Shown one piece after another: positions 7,073 through 13,940 of a stretch of DNA of 14,078 bases. The position numbers and the translations under genes were made by a program. The notes under the pieces were generated by a model, which saw nothing but the letters and a program-made list of their open reading frames with translations, did no database searches and was not told the origin of the DNA. The DNA comes from an uncultured Eubacteriales bacterium (GTDB taxonomy: Bacteria; Bacillota; Clostridia; Christensenellales; Aristaeellaceae), in contig UQEF01000079.1 of assembly GCA_900540045.1 (NCBI GenBank), positions 1 to 14,078 on the forward strand, in the 5' to 3' direction. How positions within the stretch are numbered: the stretch's first letter is position 1; every line of letters starts with the position of its first letter.

Positions 7073-7816
7073 ATGAGCGAGGCGGCAAAGCAGCTGGCAA
7101 AGATGCTGGAAAAGAGCAAACGGACGGTATTTTTTGGCGGCGCAGGCGTGAGCACGGAGAGCGGCATTCCCGACTTTCGCAGCGCGCACGGCCTCTATGG
7201 CGGCGCGAAGGGAAAAAGCTACGAGGACATGCTGCACATCCGGTATTTCCTGACCTCGCCGGACGAGTTCTGGGCGTTCTACAAAAACGTGATGCTCTAT
7301 CCCGATGCCAGACCCAATGCCGCGCATGTCGCGCTGGCCCGGCTGGAGGCTGCCGGGAAGCTGGACTGTGTGCTGACGCAGAACATTGACGGGCTGCATC
7401 AGGCGGCGGGCAGCCGGAAGGTGCTGGAGCTGCACGGCTCCGTGCACCGCAACACCTGCATGCGCTGCGGGAGGCGGTTTGACCTTGCGTGGGTGCTGTC
7501 GCAGGAGGGCACGCCGCACTGCCCCTGCGGGGGGCTGGTGCGGCCGGATGTGGTGCTCTACGGCGAGCCGCTGGATGATGAGGTGCTGGAAGCCGCCGTA
7601 CGCGCCGTGCGGGGCTGTGATTTGCTGATCGTGGGCGGCACGTCGCTGGTGGTGCACCCGGCGGCGGGGCTGGTGGGGTATCTGCGCGCGGGGGTGCCCC
7701 TGGTGCTCATCAACCGGGATGAAACGCCCTACGACAGCCTGGCCGCGCTGGTCATCCGCGAGAATATCGCGGAGGTGCTGGACGAGGCGGTGCGGCTCTG
7801 CCTGGGGCAGGCGTAA
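7073..7816 (+). CDS. Sir2-family NAD-dependent protein deacylase
   Basis: This 247-residue sirtuin uses NAD+ to remove acyl groups from protein lysines. The Rossmann motif GAGVSTESGIPDFR is at 23-36, TQNIDGLHQ at 102-110, and the catalytic histidine H121 lies in LELHGSV. The zinc module has C129-x2-C132 and C150-P-C152, followed by GGLVRPDVVLYGE; the second pair is CxC, as in many clostridial sirtuins. Late motifs are VGGTSLVVHPAA and LINRDETP. Length is typical of the bacterial CobB class. The frame extends back to 6923, but the ATG at 7073 has AGAAGGAG (7056-7063) just upstream and matches family starts. It is divergent from sigG, so a shared control region of about 185 bp is possible. Substrates cannot be read from sequence. 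Confidence 0.93.
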   Translation: MSEAAKQLAKMLEKSKRTVFFGGAGVSTESGIPDFRSAHGLYGGAKGKSYEDMLHIRYFLTSPDEFWAFYKNVMLYPDARPNAAHVALARLEAAGKLDCVLTQNIDGLHQAAGSRKVLELHGSVHRNTCMRCGRRFDLAWVLSQEGTPHCPCGGLVRPDVVLYGEPLDDEVLEAAVRAVRGCDLLIVGGTSLVVHPAAGLVGYLRAGVPLVLINRDETPYDSLAALVIRENIAEVLDEAVRLCLGQA

Positions 7817-7852
7817 AACAATCGTAAAATTTTTGTAAAAATCGGCAAACCA

Positions 7853-7903
7853 AACCGGCTCCTTGCGCGTCTTATAAATAAAGAGACACGAAAGGAGCCG
7901 GTT
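7853..7903. promoter_or_regulatory. Perfect 12-bp inverted repeat overlapping a ribosome-binding site
   Basis: AACCGGCTCCTT (7853-7864) and AAGGAGCCGGTT (7892-7903) are exact reverse complements around a 27-nt AT-rich spacer that could add a few inner pairs. On the plus strand the right arm contains the AAGGAG Shine-Dalgarno of the small ORF at 7908, so folding would hide it. On the minus strand the hairpin is followed by a T-rich stretch (about 7852-7820), so it may instead terminate the glycosyltransferase operon. The spacer also holds a TATAAATA that resembles a -10 box but has no matching -35. Confidence 0.6.
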
Positions 7904-7907
7904 CATC

Positions 7908-8021
7908 ATGAAGCGCGATTACGAGTACAGACGCAGGAGAACGGGACAGCGGCACCGCTGGTGCATCCGCGCCAGCGTATGGCGCTACATGCTGATGGGC
8001 CTGCCCATCGGCGGAAGGTAA
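7908..8021 (+). CDS. Possible 37-residue basic peptide, function unknown
   Basis: ATG at 7908 follows AAAGGAG (7891-7897) by 10 nt and opens a 37-codon frame ending TAA at 8019-8021. The peptide starts MKRDYEYRRRRTG and is strongly basic in its first half, with a short hydrophobic stretch (YMLMGLPIGG) near the end. I recognise no family. Support comes from the good ribosome-binding site and the inverted repeat around it. Against it are the small size and arginine-rich composition, which any GC-rich frame can give. Its stop directly abuts the stop of the convergent glycosyltransferase gene with no space for a terminator, so its transcript would run antisense into that operon. Confidence 0.4.
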   Translation: MKRDYEYRRRRTGQRHRWCIRASVWRYMLMGLPIGGR

Positions 8022-9170
8022 TCAGCGGTAGAGGGACAGCCAACTCTCCCGCACGGCCTCCCAGGAGTAGAGGCGGGGGAAGAGCGCGCGCTGATCGGGC
8101 GCAAGGCCGGTGAGCGCTCCGTCCATGGCGCGCGCCACCAGCGCGGGTATATCGGCAAAGTCGCGGAAGGATTCCAGCTCGATCCCCATGTCCTCCAGCT
8201 GGGGATAGCCCAGCCACGCGCCCTTGAGCACACAGGCGCCGGCGTAGAGGTATTCCTGCATGCTGGCCGAGAAGGCGTCGGTGCGGATGGCCAAAATGAA
8301 CACGTCCGCGGACAGGCGTAGCATGGCGCTGTCCTCCGGGCCCAGGAACTGCGTCAGGACCACCGTCTGGCAGGGCAGGCGGCCCGCCAGCTCACGGGTG
8401 CGGGCCACATAGGCGGGATCGTTTTCGCCATAGGTCTGCTGCAACACCAGCGTCATGCGCCGGAGCCGTTCGGCAGGCAGGAGCTGGAGCGCCTCAAGCA
8501 CCTCCAGCTGCTGCTGGGCGGAGGAGGCACTGTATCCCACGCAGACCACAAAACGGTCCGGCGCAATGCCAAAGCGCGCGCGGCACTGTGCGGGCGTGAA
8601 GCGCTCGCGCGCCCGGTCGATGTCCGCGTATCCGGTCTGACCGAAGTAGAGCAGCGTGGTCTTTTGTGCGATTTCCTCGCCATAGACGCGGCGGATCATG
8701 GTGCGGTTGAGCTCGCTGTGCACGCTGATGGCGTCGCACTGGTGCAGGTAGGGCTTCATGCGCCGAAGCGCGAGCGGGCTTGCGCGCAGGAGATCGCTGC
8801 CCCAGAAGCTGCACGCCCAGTGCGCGTGAAAGCGCCGCCCCACCAGCCGCCCCAGCGCCAGGTCGCGCTGGGACAGGTAGTGGTTGTGCACGATGTCAAA
8901 CGGCCCCAGACGCTTCAGGTCGCGCGCGTTGAGGGCGATGCGCGCCCACATGCGCAGCCGCGGAATGTGGCGGATGACGGGCAAAGTGTGGCGGTCGTGA
9001 TAGACCGTCACGCCGTTGGCCCGGTAGAAGTCGGTATACTTGCCGCCGTCGCCCCAGATGGGGAAGAGCACAAGTTCATAGCCGGCGGGCAGGAGCAGGT
9101 GCTCCATCAGCCGCCGGGTCCAGAAGCTGTCCGCGTCCGCAATCATGAGGATGCGCTTTTTACCGTCCAT
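8022..9170 (-). CDS. Glycosyltransferase (GT4-like)
   Basis: This 382-residue protein looks like a GT-B fold glycosyltransferase that adds a sugar to a surface or extracellular glycan at the inner membrane face. The N-terminal half begins with a Rossmann strand (KKRILMIADAD) and includes FDIVHNHYLS. The C-terminal half includes a donor-site-like strand (RFVVCVGYSASSAQQQ), then FLGPEDSAMLRLSADVFIL and the acidic/Gly stretch SASMQEYLYAGACVLKG, which resembles the E-x7-E region of GT4 enzymes. The ATG at 9170 is preceded by AAGGAGGAG and overlaps the end of the flippase gene by 11 bp, so the two are translationally coupled. Sugar donor and acceptor cannot be inferred. It is the last gene of the rarA-kinase-flippase run. 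Confidence 0.8.
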   Translation of the reverse strand: MDGKKRILMIADADSFWTRRLMEHLLLPAGYELVLFPIWGDGGKYTDFYRANGVTVYHDRHTLPVIRHIPRLRMWARIALNARDLKRLGPFDIVHNHYLSQRDLALGRLVGRRFHAHWACSFWGSDLLRASPLALRRMKPYLHQCDAISVHSELNRTMIRRVYGEEIAQKTTLLYFGQTGYADIDRARERFTPAQCRARFGIAPDRFVVCVGYSASSAQQQLEVLEALQLLPAERLRRMTLVLQQTYGENDPAYVARTRELAGRLPCQTVVLTQFLGPEDSAMLRLSADVFILAIRTDAFSASMQEYLYAGACVLKGAWLGYPQLEDMGIELESFRDFADIPALVARAMDGALTGLAPDQRALFPRLYSWEAVRESWLSLYR

Positions 9171-10623
9171 GACGCTCCTCCTTCCTGAAATGGCCGCGCA
9201 GCGCGGAAAGCACCTGTCCGGCGGTGGCCCACAGGGTACGAAGCTCCGCATGGAACAGCGCGCAGGCCAGCGCCAGCACCAGCACCAGCGCCGCGTATTT
9301 CCATATGCCCGTCAGCAGCAGGTTCAGGCAGGACGCCGCCGTCATCAGCCCGATGGTCAGCGCCAGGCAGCGGTAGTTAAGGATTGCGCGGTAGTACCTT
9401 TCACCCACGGCGGTGCGCAGAAGCAGCGTGAGAATGGCAGAAAGCGCCGAGGCCATGGCCGCGCCGGAGATGCCCAGCGGCGGGATGAGCACAAAGCACA
9501 GAGCGATGTTGGCCAGAGCGGAAAACAGGTAGATCAGCGTGGTCCAGTAGCTCTTTTTGGAAATGGTGATACCCATGCCCGTGGTTTCGCCCAGGCAGTA
9601 GCAGATGGGGGAGAGGAACAAAAACGGAAAGAATACCACCGAACTGCGGTAGCTCTTGCCCAGCAGCAAAAACACCGGCGACTGCAAGAGCGTGATGCCC
9701 AGCCCGAAGAGCGTGAGCATGCAGGCCATGAGCCGGTGCACGGTATAGAAGCGCTGACGGTCGTCGCTCTGGTAGTTTTCCAGCACGTAGGGGGCCCAGT
9801 AGGTGTTGAAGCCCGTCTGGATGATGTTGATCGTGGAGGCCAGCCCCAGCGCGCTGGAGAAGATGCCCGTCGCCTCGTACCCCAAAAGGTGCTTGAGCGC
9901 CAGCGTGCTCACCGACGTGTTCAGCCAGCTCAGCACGCTCAGCGGCACCAGCGGCAGGGCGTACTTGCCCAGCTCGCGCACGGCGTCCCGGTCGGTCAGG
10001 CGGGGGAAGGAAAAGTCCAGGCGGCTGCGCTGCAAAATCAGAAAGACCACCGTAAAGACCGCCATCAGCGCCGTCAGGGCCACAATGGCGTAGCGGCCCG
10101 TGGGCTTGCTGAAGCCCACCGCCAGGTAGGCGATCTTGGTCAGCAGCGCATGCACCACGCCCTGGATGGTGTAGAGCAGCGCGTTCTGCTCCATCCGGTA
10201 GCACAGCGACAGGAAACGGAAAACGACCAGCGAGCAGCTGTAGAGGCACAGGCACAGGAAGATGGAAAAATCCGGCTGCCCTACGATCTCCCCGCTCAAA
10301 GAGCGCCAGAAACCCAGCAGCACCGCCGAGGACACCACCCCGAAGCCCAGCGCCACCGACAGGCAGAAGGTCAAAAGCGCGCGGGAGGTCATGCGGCCGG
10401 GGGTTTCGCGGAAGAAGCGGACGAATGCCTGATCCAGCCCCAGATAACACACCGAGCAAAAGAGGGAGGTGTAGGTGCCGAACATACTCACCCGCGCCAG
10501 CTCCGCAGGCGCAAAGAGCCGCGTGGAGATGGGCGTGGCGATAAAGCCCAGCGCAAAGGAAATCCATGTGACCATGGAAAATCCCACCATGTTTTTCAAA
10601 AACCGCTGCTTGCTGCGTTCCAT
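9160..10623 (-). CDS. Wzx-like polysaccharide flippase (MOP superfamily)
   Basis: This 487-residue, very hydrophobic protein has about 12-14 predicted membrane helices and fits the oligosaccharide-lipid flippase branch (Wzx/RfbX type, polysaccharide biosynthesis protein). This family turns lipid-linked glycan units across the membrane. The N-terminus KNMVGFSMVTWISFALGFIA is a typical first helix, and TRLFAPAELARVSMFGTY is the conserved loop after it. The soluble C-terminus ends RKEERHGR. No dedicated polymerase or other glycan gene is present apart from the coupled glycosyltransferase downstream. The ATG at 10623 lies 36 bp after the kinase stop; the best ribosome-binding site (GGGAG near 10647-10651) is unusually far, with a hairpin between (see the separate entry). 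Confidence 0.88.
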   Translation of the reverse strand: MERSKQRFLKNMVGFSMVTWISFALGFIATPISTRLFAPAELARVSMFGTYTSLFCSVCYLGLDQAFVRFFRETPGRMTSRALLTFCLSVALGFGVVSSAVLLGFWRSLSGEIVGQPDFSIFLCLCLYSCSLVVFRFLSLCYRMEQNALLYTIQGVVHALLTKIAYLAVGFSKPTGRYAIVALTALMAVFTVVFLILQRSRLDFSFPRLTDRDAVRELGKYALPLVPLSVLSWLNTSVSTLALKHLLGYEATGIFSSALGLASTINIIQTGFNTYWAPYVLENYQSDDRQRFYTVHRLMACMLTLFGLGITLLQSPVFLLLGKSYRSSVVFFPFLFLSPICYCLGETTGMGITISKKSYWTTLIYLFSALANIALCFVLIPPLGISGAAMASALSAILTLLLRTAVGERYYRAILNYRCLALTIGLMTAASCLNLLLTGIWKYAALVLVLALACALFHAELRTLWATAGQVLSALRGHFRKEERHGR

Positions 10624-10629
10624 GCGCCT

Positions 10630-10653
10630 GCGGGATATGCCCCGCGCTCCCTT
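10630..10653 (-). promoter_or_regulatory. Hairpin between ribosome-binding site and flippase start
   Basis: On the minus strand AAGGGAG (10647-10653) is followed by GCGGGGCATATCCCGC, a 5-bp GC stem (10641-10645 with 10630-10634) with a 6-nt loop, then AGGCGC and the ATG at 10623. The linear gap from the GGGAG to the ATG is 23 nt, too long for efficient initiation. Folding out the 16-nt hairpin leaves 7 nt, an optimal spacing. Stem and spacing are visible directly; the function is inferred. Confidence 0.45.
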
Positions 10654-10659
10654 CGTATG

Positions 10660-11553
10660 TTAGCGCCCTTCGGGCACAGGCTTCGGCGCGCCCGCGCTTT
10701 CGCGGGGCACGGCGACGGTAAAGACGGTCTCTGGACCGGTTTCCAGGGAAATGGTTCCGCCATATTCGGCCAGCGTGGTGCGCACGATGCTCAGCCCCAG
10801 CCCGTGGCCCTCGCCCTTGGTGGATACGCCCGGCTCGAAAAGCCGGCCGCGCAGCTCCTCCGGGATGGGGGCGCCGTTGTTGGAGATCACAAAGGAAAAG
10901 CCGCGCAGGTCCTCCGTGACGGCCAGGCGGATGCGTCCTCCGGGCACGTCCTCCACGGCGTCCATGGCATTGTCCATGAGGTTGCCGATGATGCAGCACA
11001 GTTCCCACGGCGGCACGGGCAGGCTCTCCAGCGTGCTGCGGATGTCCATCTCCAGCGTGATGCCGCGTTCCTCGCACGCCGCGCTCTTGACCTGCAACAG
11101 CGCGTTGAAAGCCGTCATCTTGGTGCGCAGAACCGAGGAAACGGACCGGTGCTCGTCGTATACGCGCTCCAGATAGGCGGTGGCCTCACCGTATTCCTGC
11201 ATCTCCAGCAGGCTGTAAACCACCTGCAGGTGGTTGAGAAAGTCGTGCCGCTGGGCGCGCAGCTTCAGGTTGAGCGCGTCCATCTGCTCATTGGTCGTCT
11301 GCAGTTCGCCGATGGTGCGCTCCAGCCGGCGGGTGCGCAGGGCATCCTGAATGTCCACACCCGCGCCCCAGGCGGCCATCAGCGCGCCCGCGATGACCAT
11401 GAATTGCAGCGACCAGCTGTTGCGCGCCTCCGGTCCCGCGGTGAGCACGTAGAGCACGAAGGCAAGCAACACGCCGATCTGCACGGCGTTGACCACGATG
11501 GCAAACATCGTGGTTTTTTGAACGTCGGGCTTGCGTTTCAGCTCATGCTTCAT
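10660..11553 (-). CDS. Spo0B-type sensor histidine kinase
   Basis: This 297-residue membrane kinase has two predicted helices (about 17-38 and 50-68) joined by a ~12-residue loop, so it lacks an extracellular sensor domain. A coiled region (about 70-100) leads to the phospho-acceptor block LRAQRHDFLNHLQ with H103, of the Spo0B/CitA/AgrC kind. The ATPase domain has an N box (GNLMDNAMDAV, N191 and N195), NNG at 225-227 and a G box GHGLGLSI at 249-256. No response regulator is encoded nearby, so its partner lies elsewhere; a Spo0A-directed role is possible but unproven. I chose the ATG at 11553, which follows GGAGAAGG and overlaps the rarA stop by 11 bp; an ATG at 11577 has no such site. Confidence 0.88.
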   Translation of the reverse strand: MKHELKRKPDVQKTTMFAIVVNAVQIGVLLAFVLYVLTAGPEARNSWSLQFMVIAGALMAAWGAGVDIQDALRTRRLERTIGELQTTNEQMDALNLKLRAQRHDFLNHLQVVYSLLEMQEYGEATAYLERVYDEHRSVSSVLRTKMTAFNALLQVKSAACEERGITLEMDIRSTLESLPVPPWELCCIIGNLMDNAMDAVEDVPGGRIRLAVTEDLRGFSFVISNNGAPIPEELRGRLFEPGVSTKGEGHGLGLSIVRTTLAEYGGTISLETGPETVFTVAVPRESAGAPKPVPEGR

Positions 11554-12889
11554 GGCCTTCTCCAAATCTGCGTGCATGCCGGTCGCGGAGCTTGGCTTCA
11601 TGCCCCTGGCCGGTGGGCCGGTAATACACGGTATGCTCATAACCCGGCGGCATATAGGCCTGTTTGACGAAATGGCCGGGATAATCGTGGGGGTATTTGT
11701 ACTGCGGCGTCCGGGCGTGCGGCGTGGCATAGCTCTGGTCGCGCAGGTACGGGGGCACGGGAGCCAGTCCGCCCTTCTGGGCGTCCGCCATGGCGGCGTC
11801 GATGGCCATGCACACGCTGTTGCTCTTCTCAGCCAGACAGACGGCGATGATGGCCTGCGCAATGGGGATGCGCGCTTCCGGCATGCCCACAAATTCCAGC
11901 GCCGTGACGGCAGCCTGCGCCTGCAGCATGGCCAGGGGATCGGCCAGGCCCACGTCCTCGCTGGCGTGCACCACGATGCGCCGCACGATGAGCCTGGGGT
12001 CCACGCCCGCATAGAGCAGGCGGCTGAACCAGAAGAGCGCCGCGTCCGGGTCGCTGCCGCGCATGCTCTTGATGAAGGCGGAGAGCATGTCATAATACTG
12101 TCCCTCATCCATCTTGAGGAGGGGCTTCTGTACGCTTTCCTGGGCCGTCTCCAGCGTCAGGCGCTTGAAGGGGCGGCCGGTCGAGGGGTCGGTTTCCCCG
12201 GCGGTGGTCAGCCAGGCCAGCTCCAGCGCGCCCAGGGCGGTGCGCACGTCGCCGCCCGACATGCGGGCGATGTAGGCAAGCGCGCCGTCCTCCGCGCGCA
12301 CATCGCTCCCGCCGTAGCCGCGCTCCGGGTCGCGCAGGGCGTTTTGCAGCACGCGCAGCACATCCTGCGTTTGAAGGGGCTCGAACTGGAACACCCGGCA
12401 CCGGCTCACGATGGCCGGGGTCATGCTGACCATGGGGTTTTCCGTGGTGGAGCCGATGAAGCGAATGAGGCCGCTTTCGATGGCGGGCAGAATGCTGTCG
12501 CTCTGCGCCTTGGACCAGCGGTGGCACTCGTCCAGCAGCAGGTAGGTGGCGCGGCCGTAGCGCAGGCGGCGATCCTGCGCCTCCTTGAGCACCTGCCGCA
12601 CGTCCGCCACGCCGCTGGTCACGGCGTTGAGCTTTTCAAAGGCGCTGCCCGTCATGCGGGCGATGATGGAGGCCAGCGTGGTCTTTCCGCAGCCGGGCGG
12701 GCCCCAGAAGATGCTGCTTTGCAGCCGGTCGGCCTCAATGGCGCGGCGCAGCAGCCGGCCCGGCCCCAAAAGCCGCTCCTGCCCCACAAATTCGTCAAGC
12801 GTGCGGGGCCGCATGCGCTCGGCCAGAGGCGGCAGGGAGGCGCCTGTCTCCAGGCCGCTGAATAGGGTTTGCTGTTCAAAATCGTTCAT
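11543..12889 (-). CDS. rarA: Replication-associated recombination ATPase RarA
   Basis: This 448-residue AAA+ ATPase belongs to the RarA/MgsA/WRNIP1 family, which acts at stalled replication forks with single-strand-binding protein. Visible motifs are RMRPRTLDEFVGQE (26-39), Walker A GPPGCGKT (63-70), Walker B LLLDECH (117-123; most relatives have DEIHRF), sensor 1 GSTTENP (146-152) and the arginine finger SRCRVF (162-167). The C-terminal part carries the family's MRGSDPDAALFW and EDVGLADP tetramerisation segments. I chose the ATG at 12889 because homologues begin just before FEQ; the frame extends to a TTG at 12952, but that codon lies right at the predicted transcription start. No good ribosome-binding site is seen for either. 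It heads the kinase-flippase-glycosyltransferase run. Confidence 0.92.
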   Translation of the reverse strand: MNDFEQQTLFSGLETGASLPPLAERMRPRTLDEFVGQERLLGPGRLLRRAIEADRLQSSIFWGPPGCGKTTLASIIARMTGSAFEKLNAVTSGVADVRQVLKEAQDRRLRYGRATYLLLDECHRWSKAQSDSILPAIESGLIRFIGSTTENPMVSMTPAIVSRCRVFQFEPLQTQDVLRVLQNALRDPERGYGGSDVRAEDGALAYIARMSGGDVRTALGALELAWLTTAGETDPSTGRPFKRLTLETAQESVQKPLLKMDEGQYYDMLSAFIKSMRGSDPDAALFWFSRLLYAGVDPRLIVRRIVVHASEDVGLADPLAMLQAQAAVTALEFVGMPEARIPIAQAIIAVCLAEKSNSVCMAIDAAMADAQKGGLAPVPPYLRDQSYATPHARTPQYKYPHDYPGHFVKQAYMPPGYEHTVYYRPTGQGHEAKLRDRHARRFGEGHEA

Positions 12890-12961
12890 GCAGTCAAAGG
12901 CGGCGGGACTGGCCGCGCCGCACGGGTCGTTGGTGGAGGGAAAGGCAGACAAACACTATCC

Positions 12962-12990
12962 ACTATACACTTTTTCCTGAAAAATTGCAA
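12962..12990 (-). promoter_or_regulatory. Promoter for the rarA operon
   Basis: On the minus strand TTGCAA (12985-12990) and TATAGT (12962-12967) are 17 bp apart, located between the stop of the 162-residue gene and rarA. Initiation near 12955 would leave about 65 nt of leader before the ATG at 12889. No terminator for the preceding gene is visible, so some read-through is possible. Confidence 0.55.
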
Positions 12991-12999
12991 CGCGCGGCC

Positions 13000-13488
13000 C
13001 TACTCCTTCAGCCACGCGGCATAGCGCTCCGGCGGGTAGATGGTGCGGATCATATGCACCATGAAATCAAATTCCTCTTTGGTATAGAAGGAGGCATAGC
13101 GCTGGTAGAGCACGCGCAGGGCGTTCAGGCTGTAGACGCGCAGGCTGTAGTCGTTGAGCTTGATGAAGTTGGCGGAAAAGGGGGTCAGCTTGTCGAAAAT
13201 CACGCCCATCAGGTCATCGGTGATGGCGGCGATATGCCCCATGCCCAGCCGGCGGGTATGATAATTGTCGGTGATGACGGTCAGGCTGCCGCTGGTGAGG
13301 CGGTTGAGCTTCACCAGAAGCAGGCTTTCCAGCTCGTCGCGCAGGCTTTCCAGCGTCTGACGGTAGGGCGCGTAGGCGCGCATGTGCGCCGCCACATCAG
13401 CGGCCAGGGGATTGGCGCTCAAAAAAAGCGTCCCAAGCCACGGCCTGAGCACGCGCTCCACATCCGCCACCCCAACGGGAATCGCCAT
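13000..13488 (-). CDS. Hypothetical protein, 162 residues
   Basis: I do not recognise this family. The protein seems soluble and mostly helical, with no signal peptide or membrane segment. Notable parts are an N-terminal leader (MAIPVGVADVERVLRPW), a central helix rich in leucine (LRDELESLLLVKLNRL), the stretch NYHTRRLGMGHIAAI, and an aromatic, charged end (YASFYTKEEFDFMVHMIR ... YPPERYAAWLKE). The ATG at 13488 follows GGGAGG by about 12 nt and a nearer GGGGG; the frame is open to 13527. A candidate promoter (TTGACG 13560-13565 with TATGTT 13539-13544) is weak and has a short 15-bp spacer. It is the first gene leftward of the presumed origin, a position often held by replication or chromosome genes, but no role is assigned. 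Confidence 0.75.
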   Translation of the reverse strand: MAIPVGVADVERVLRPWLGTLFLSANPLAADVAAHMRAYAPYRQTLESLRDELESLLLVKLNRLTSGSLTVITDNYHTRRLGMGHIAAITDDLMGVIFDKLTPFSANFIKLNDYSLRVYSLNALRVLYQRYASFYTKEEFDFMVHMIRTIYPPERYAAWLKE

Positions 13489-13771
13489 CGCCCCCTGATA
13501 CCTCCCGTCTGTGCGGGCTGATGTCAACCCAATTCTGCAACATATTTCTACATTCTTTCCGTCAAGTCCTTGTTTTCAGTGCGGAAAATATGACGGAAGG
13601 AAATCTTTTCTTTATAAAATGTAATAATATGCGTGAAAAAACGTAAGAATATACAATTCCAACTTGTCAAGCGCCATGTTTTGTGGAGGAGATGACGCCC
13701 TGCCACCATGGGTAGGAAAGTGGGTTTTCAACATCCGGCCGCCTATGCAAAAGTGCGAGAGAAGGGGAGAC

Positions 13772-13800
13772 TTGTCAAAAGTGTCCGTATCTGCTATGAT
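13772..13800 (+). promoter_or_regulatory. dnaA promoter P1 (extended -10)
   Basis: TTGTCA (13772-13777, 5/6) and TATGAT (13795-13800, 5/6) are spaced 17 bp and preceded by TGC, giving an extended -10. This is the best promoter in the region. A transcript from about 13807 would carry a ~134-nt leader running across the DnaA boxes. Confidence 0.65.
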
Positions 13801-13830
13801 AATTCACGAAATGTGGAATGGCGCGTGTGG

Positions 13831-13839
13831 TTTTCCACA
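13831..13839 (+). promoter_or_regulatory. DnaA box, one mismatch
   Basis: TTTTCCACA differs from TTATCCACA at one position. It is the right half of TGTGG-TTTT-CCACA, so it has an opposed TGTGG core on its left (13826-13830). Confidence 0.6.
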
Positions 13840-13845
13840 AGGGCG

Positions 13846-13854
13846 TTTTCCACA
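13846..13854 (+). promoter_or_regulatory. DnaA box, one mismatch (tandem copy)
   Basis: A second TTTTCCACA lies in the same orientation, exactly 15 bp from the first start to start. The two may bind DnaA cooperatively. Confidence 0.6.
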
Positions 13855-13879
13855 TTCTTTGCATCTTTAGAAGGAACCA

Positions 13880-13888
13880 TGTGGATAA
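13880..13888 (-). promoter_or_regulatory. Consensus DnaA box overlapping the dnaA P2 -35
   Basis: TGTGGATAA is the exact reverse complement of TTATCCACA. Its last four bases form the start of the -35 of P2, so DnaA bound here would be expected to block that promoter, as in classical dnaA autorepression. Confidence 0.8.
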
Positions 13889-13913
13889 CAGACCAAAGCA
13901 AACGTTGTATAAT
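13885..13913 (+). promoter_or_regulatory. dnaA promoter P2
   Basis: A perfect -10 TATAAT (13908-13913) sits 17 bp after ATAACA (13885-13890, 4/6). Initiation around 13920 would give a ~20-nt leader containing GGAAGG (13924-13929) before the dnaA start. Confidence 0.6.
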
Positions 13914-13940
13914 ATACAGGAATGGAAGGTTGAATGCGCC

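Larger units (their letters stand above)
13528..13940. other. Probable origin (oriC) and dnaA regulatory region
   Basis: This gap carries no convincing gene. It holds an AT-rich stretch (about 13600-13660) that stands out against the GC-rich surroundings and could be an unwinding element. It also holds a run of TGTGG/CCACA cores (13682, 13812, 13826, 13835, 13850, 13880), including one perfect and two near-perfect DnaA boxes, and two dnaA promoters. An inverted repeat TTCCGTCA / TGACGGAA (13557-13564 and 13591-13598) lies at the left. The position next to dnaA and the box cluster make origin function likely, although Bacillus-type origins also use the dnaA-dnaN gap, which is outside the window. 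Confidence 0.65.

Noticed and set aside
6887..7909. N-terminal extension of the sigG frame across sir2
   Set aside because: SigG has a fixed length of about 260 residues and a strong ribosome-binding site at 6895-6899; the extension is antisense to sir2.
9145..11667. 840-codon open frame on the plus strand
   Set aside because: It is antisense to the flippase and the kinase, is rich in His, Gln, Arg and Ala, and shows no family motif; a shadow produced by GC-rich codon use.
11531..12865. 444-codon plus-strand frame opposite rarA
   Set aside because: Antisense to a gene with complete AAA+ motifs; biased composition.
13662..13778. Two ACTTGTCAA copies 108 bp apart as possible iterons
   Set aside because: Only two copies with large spacing; the second is explained as the -35 of dnaA P1.
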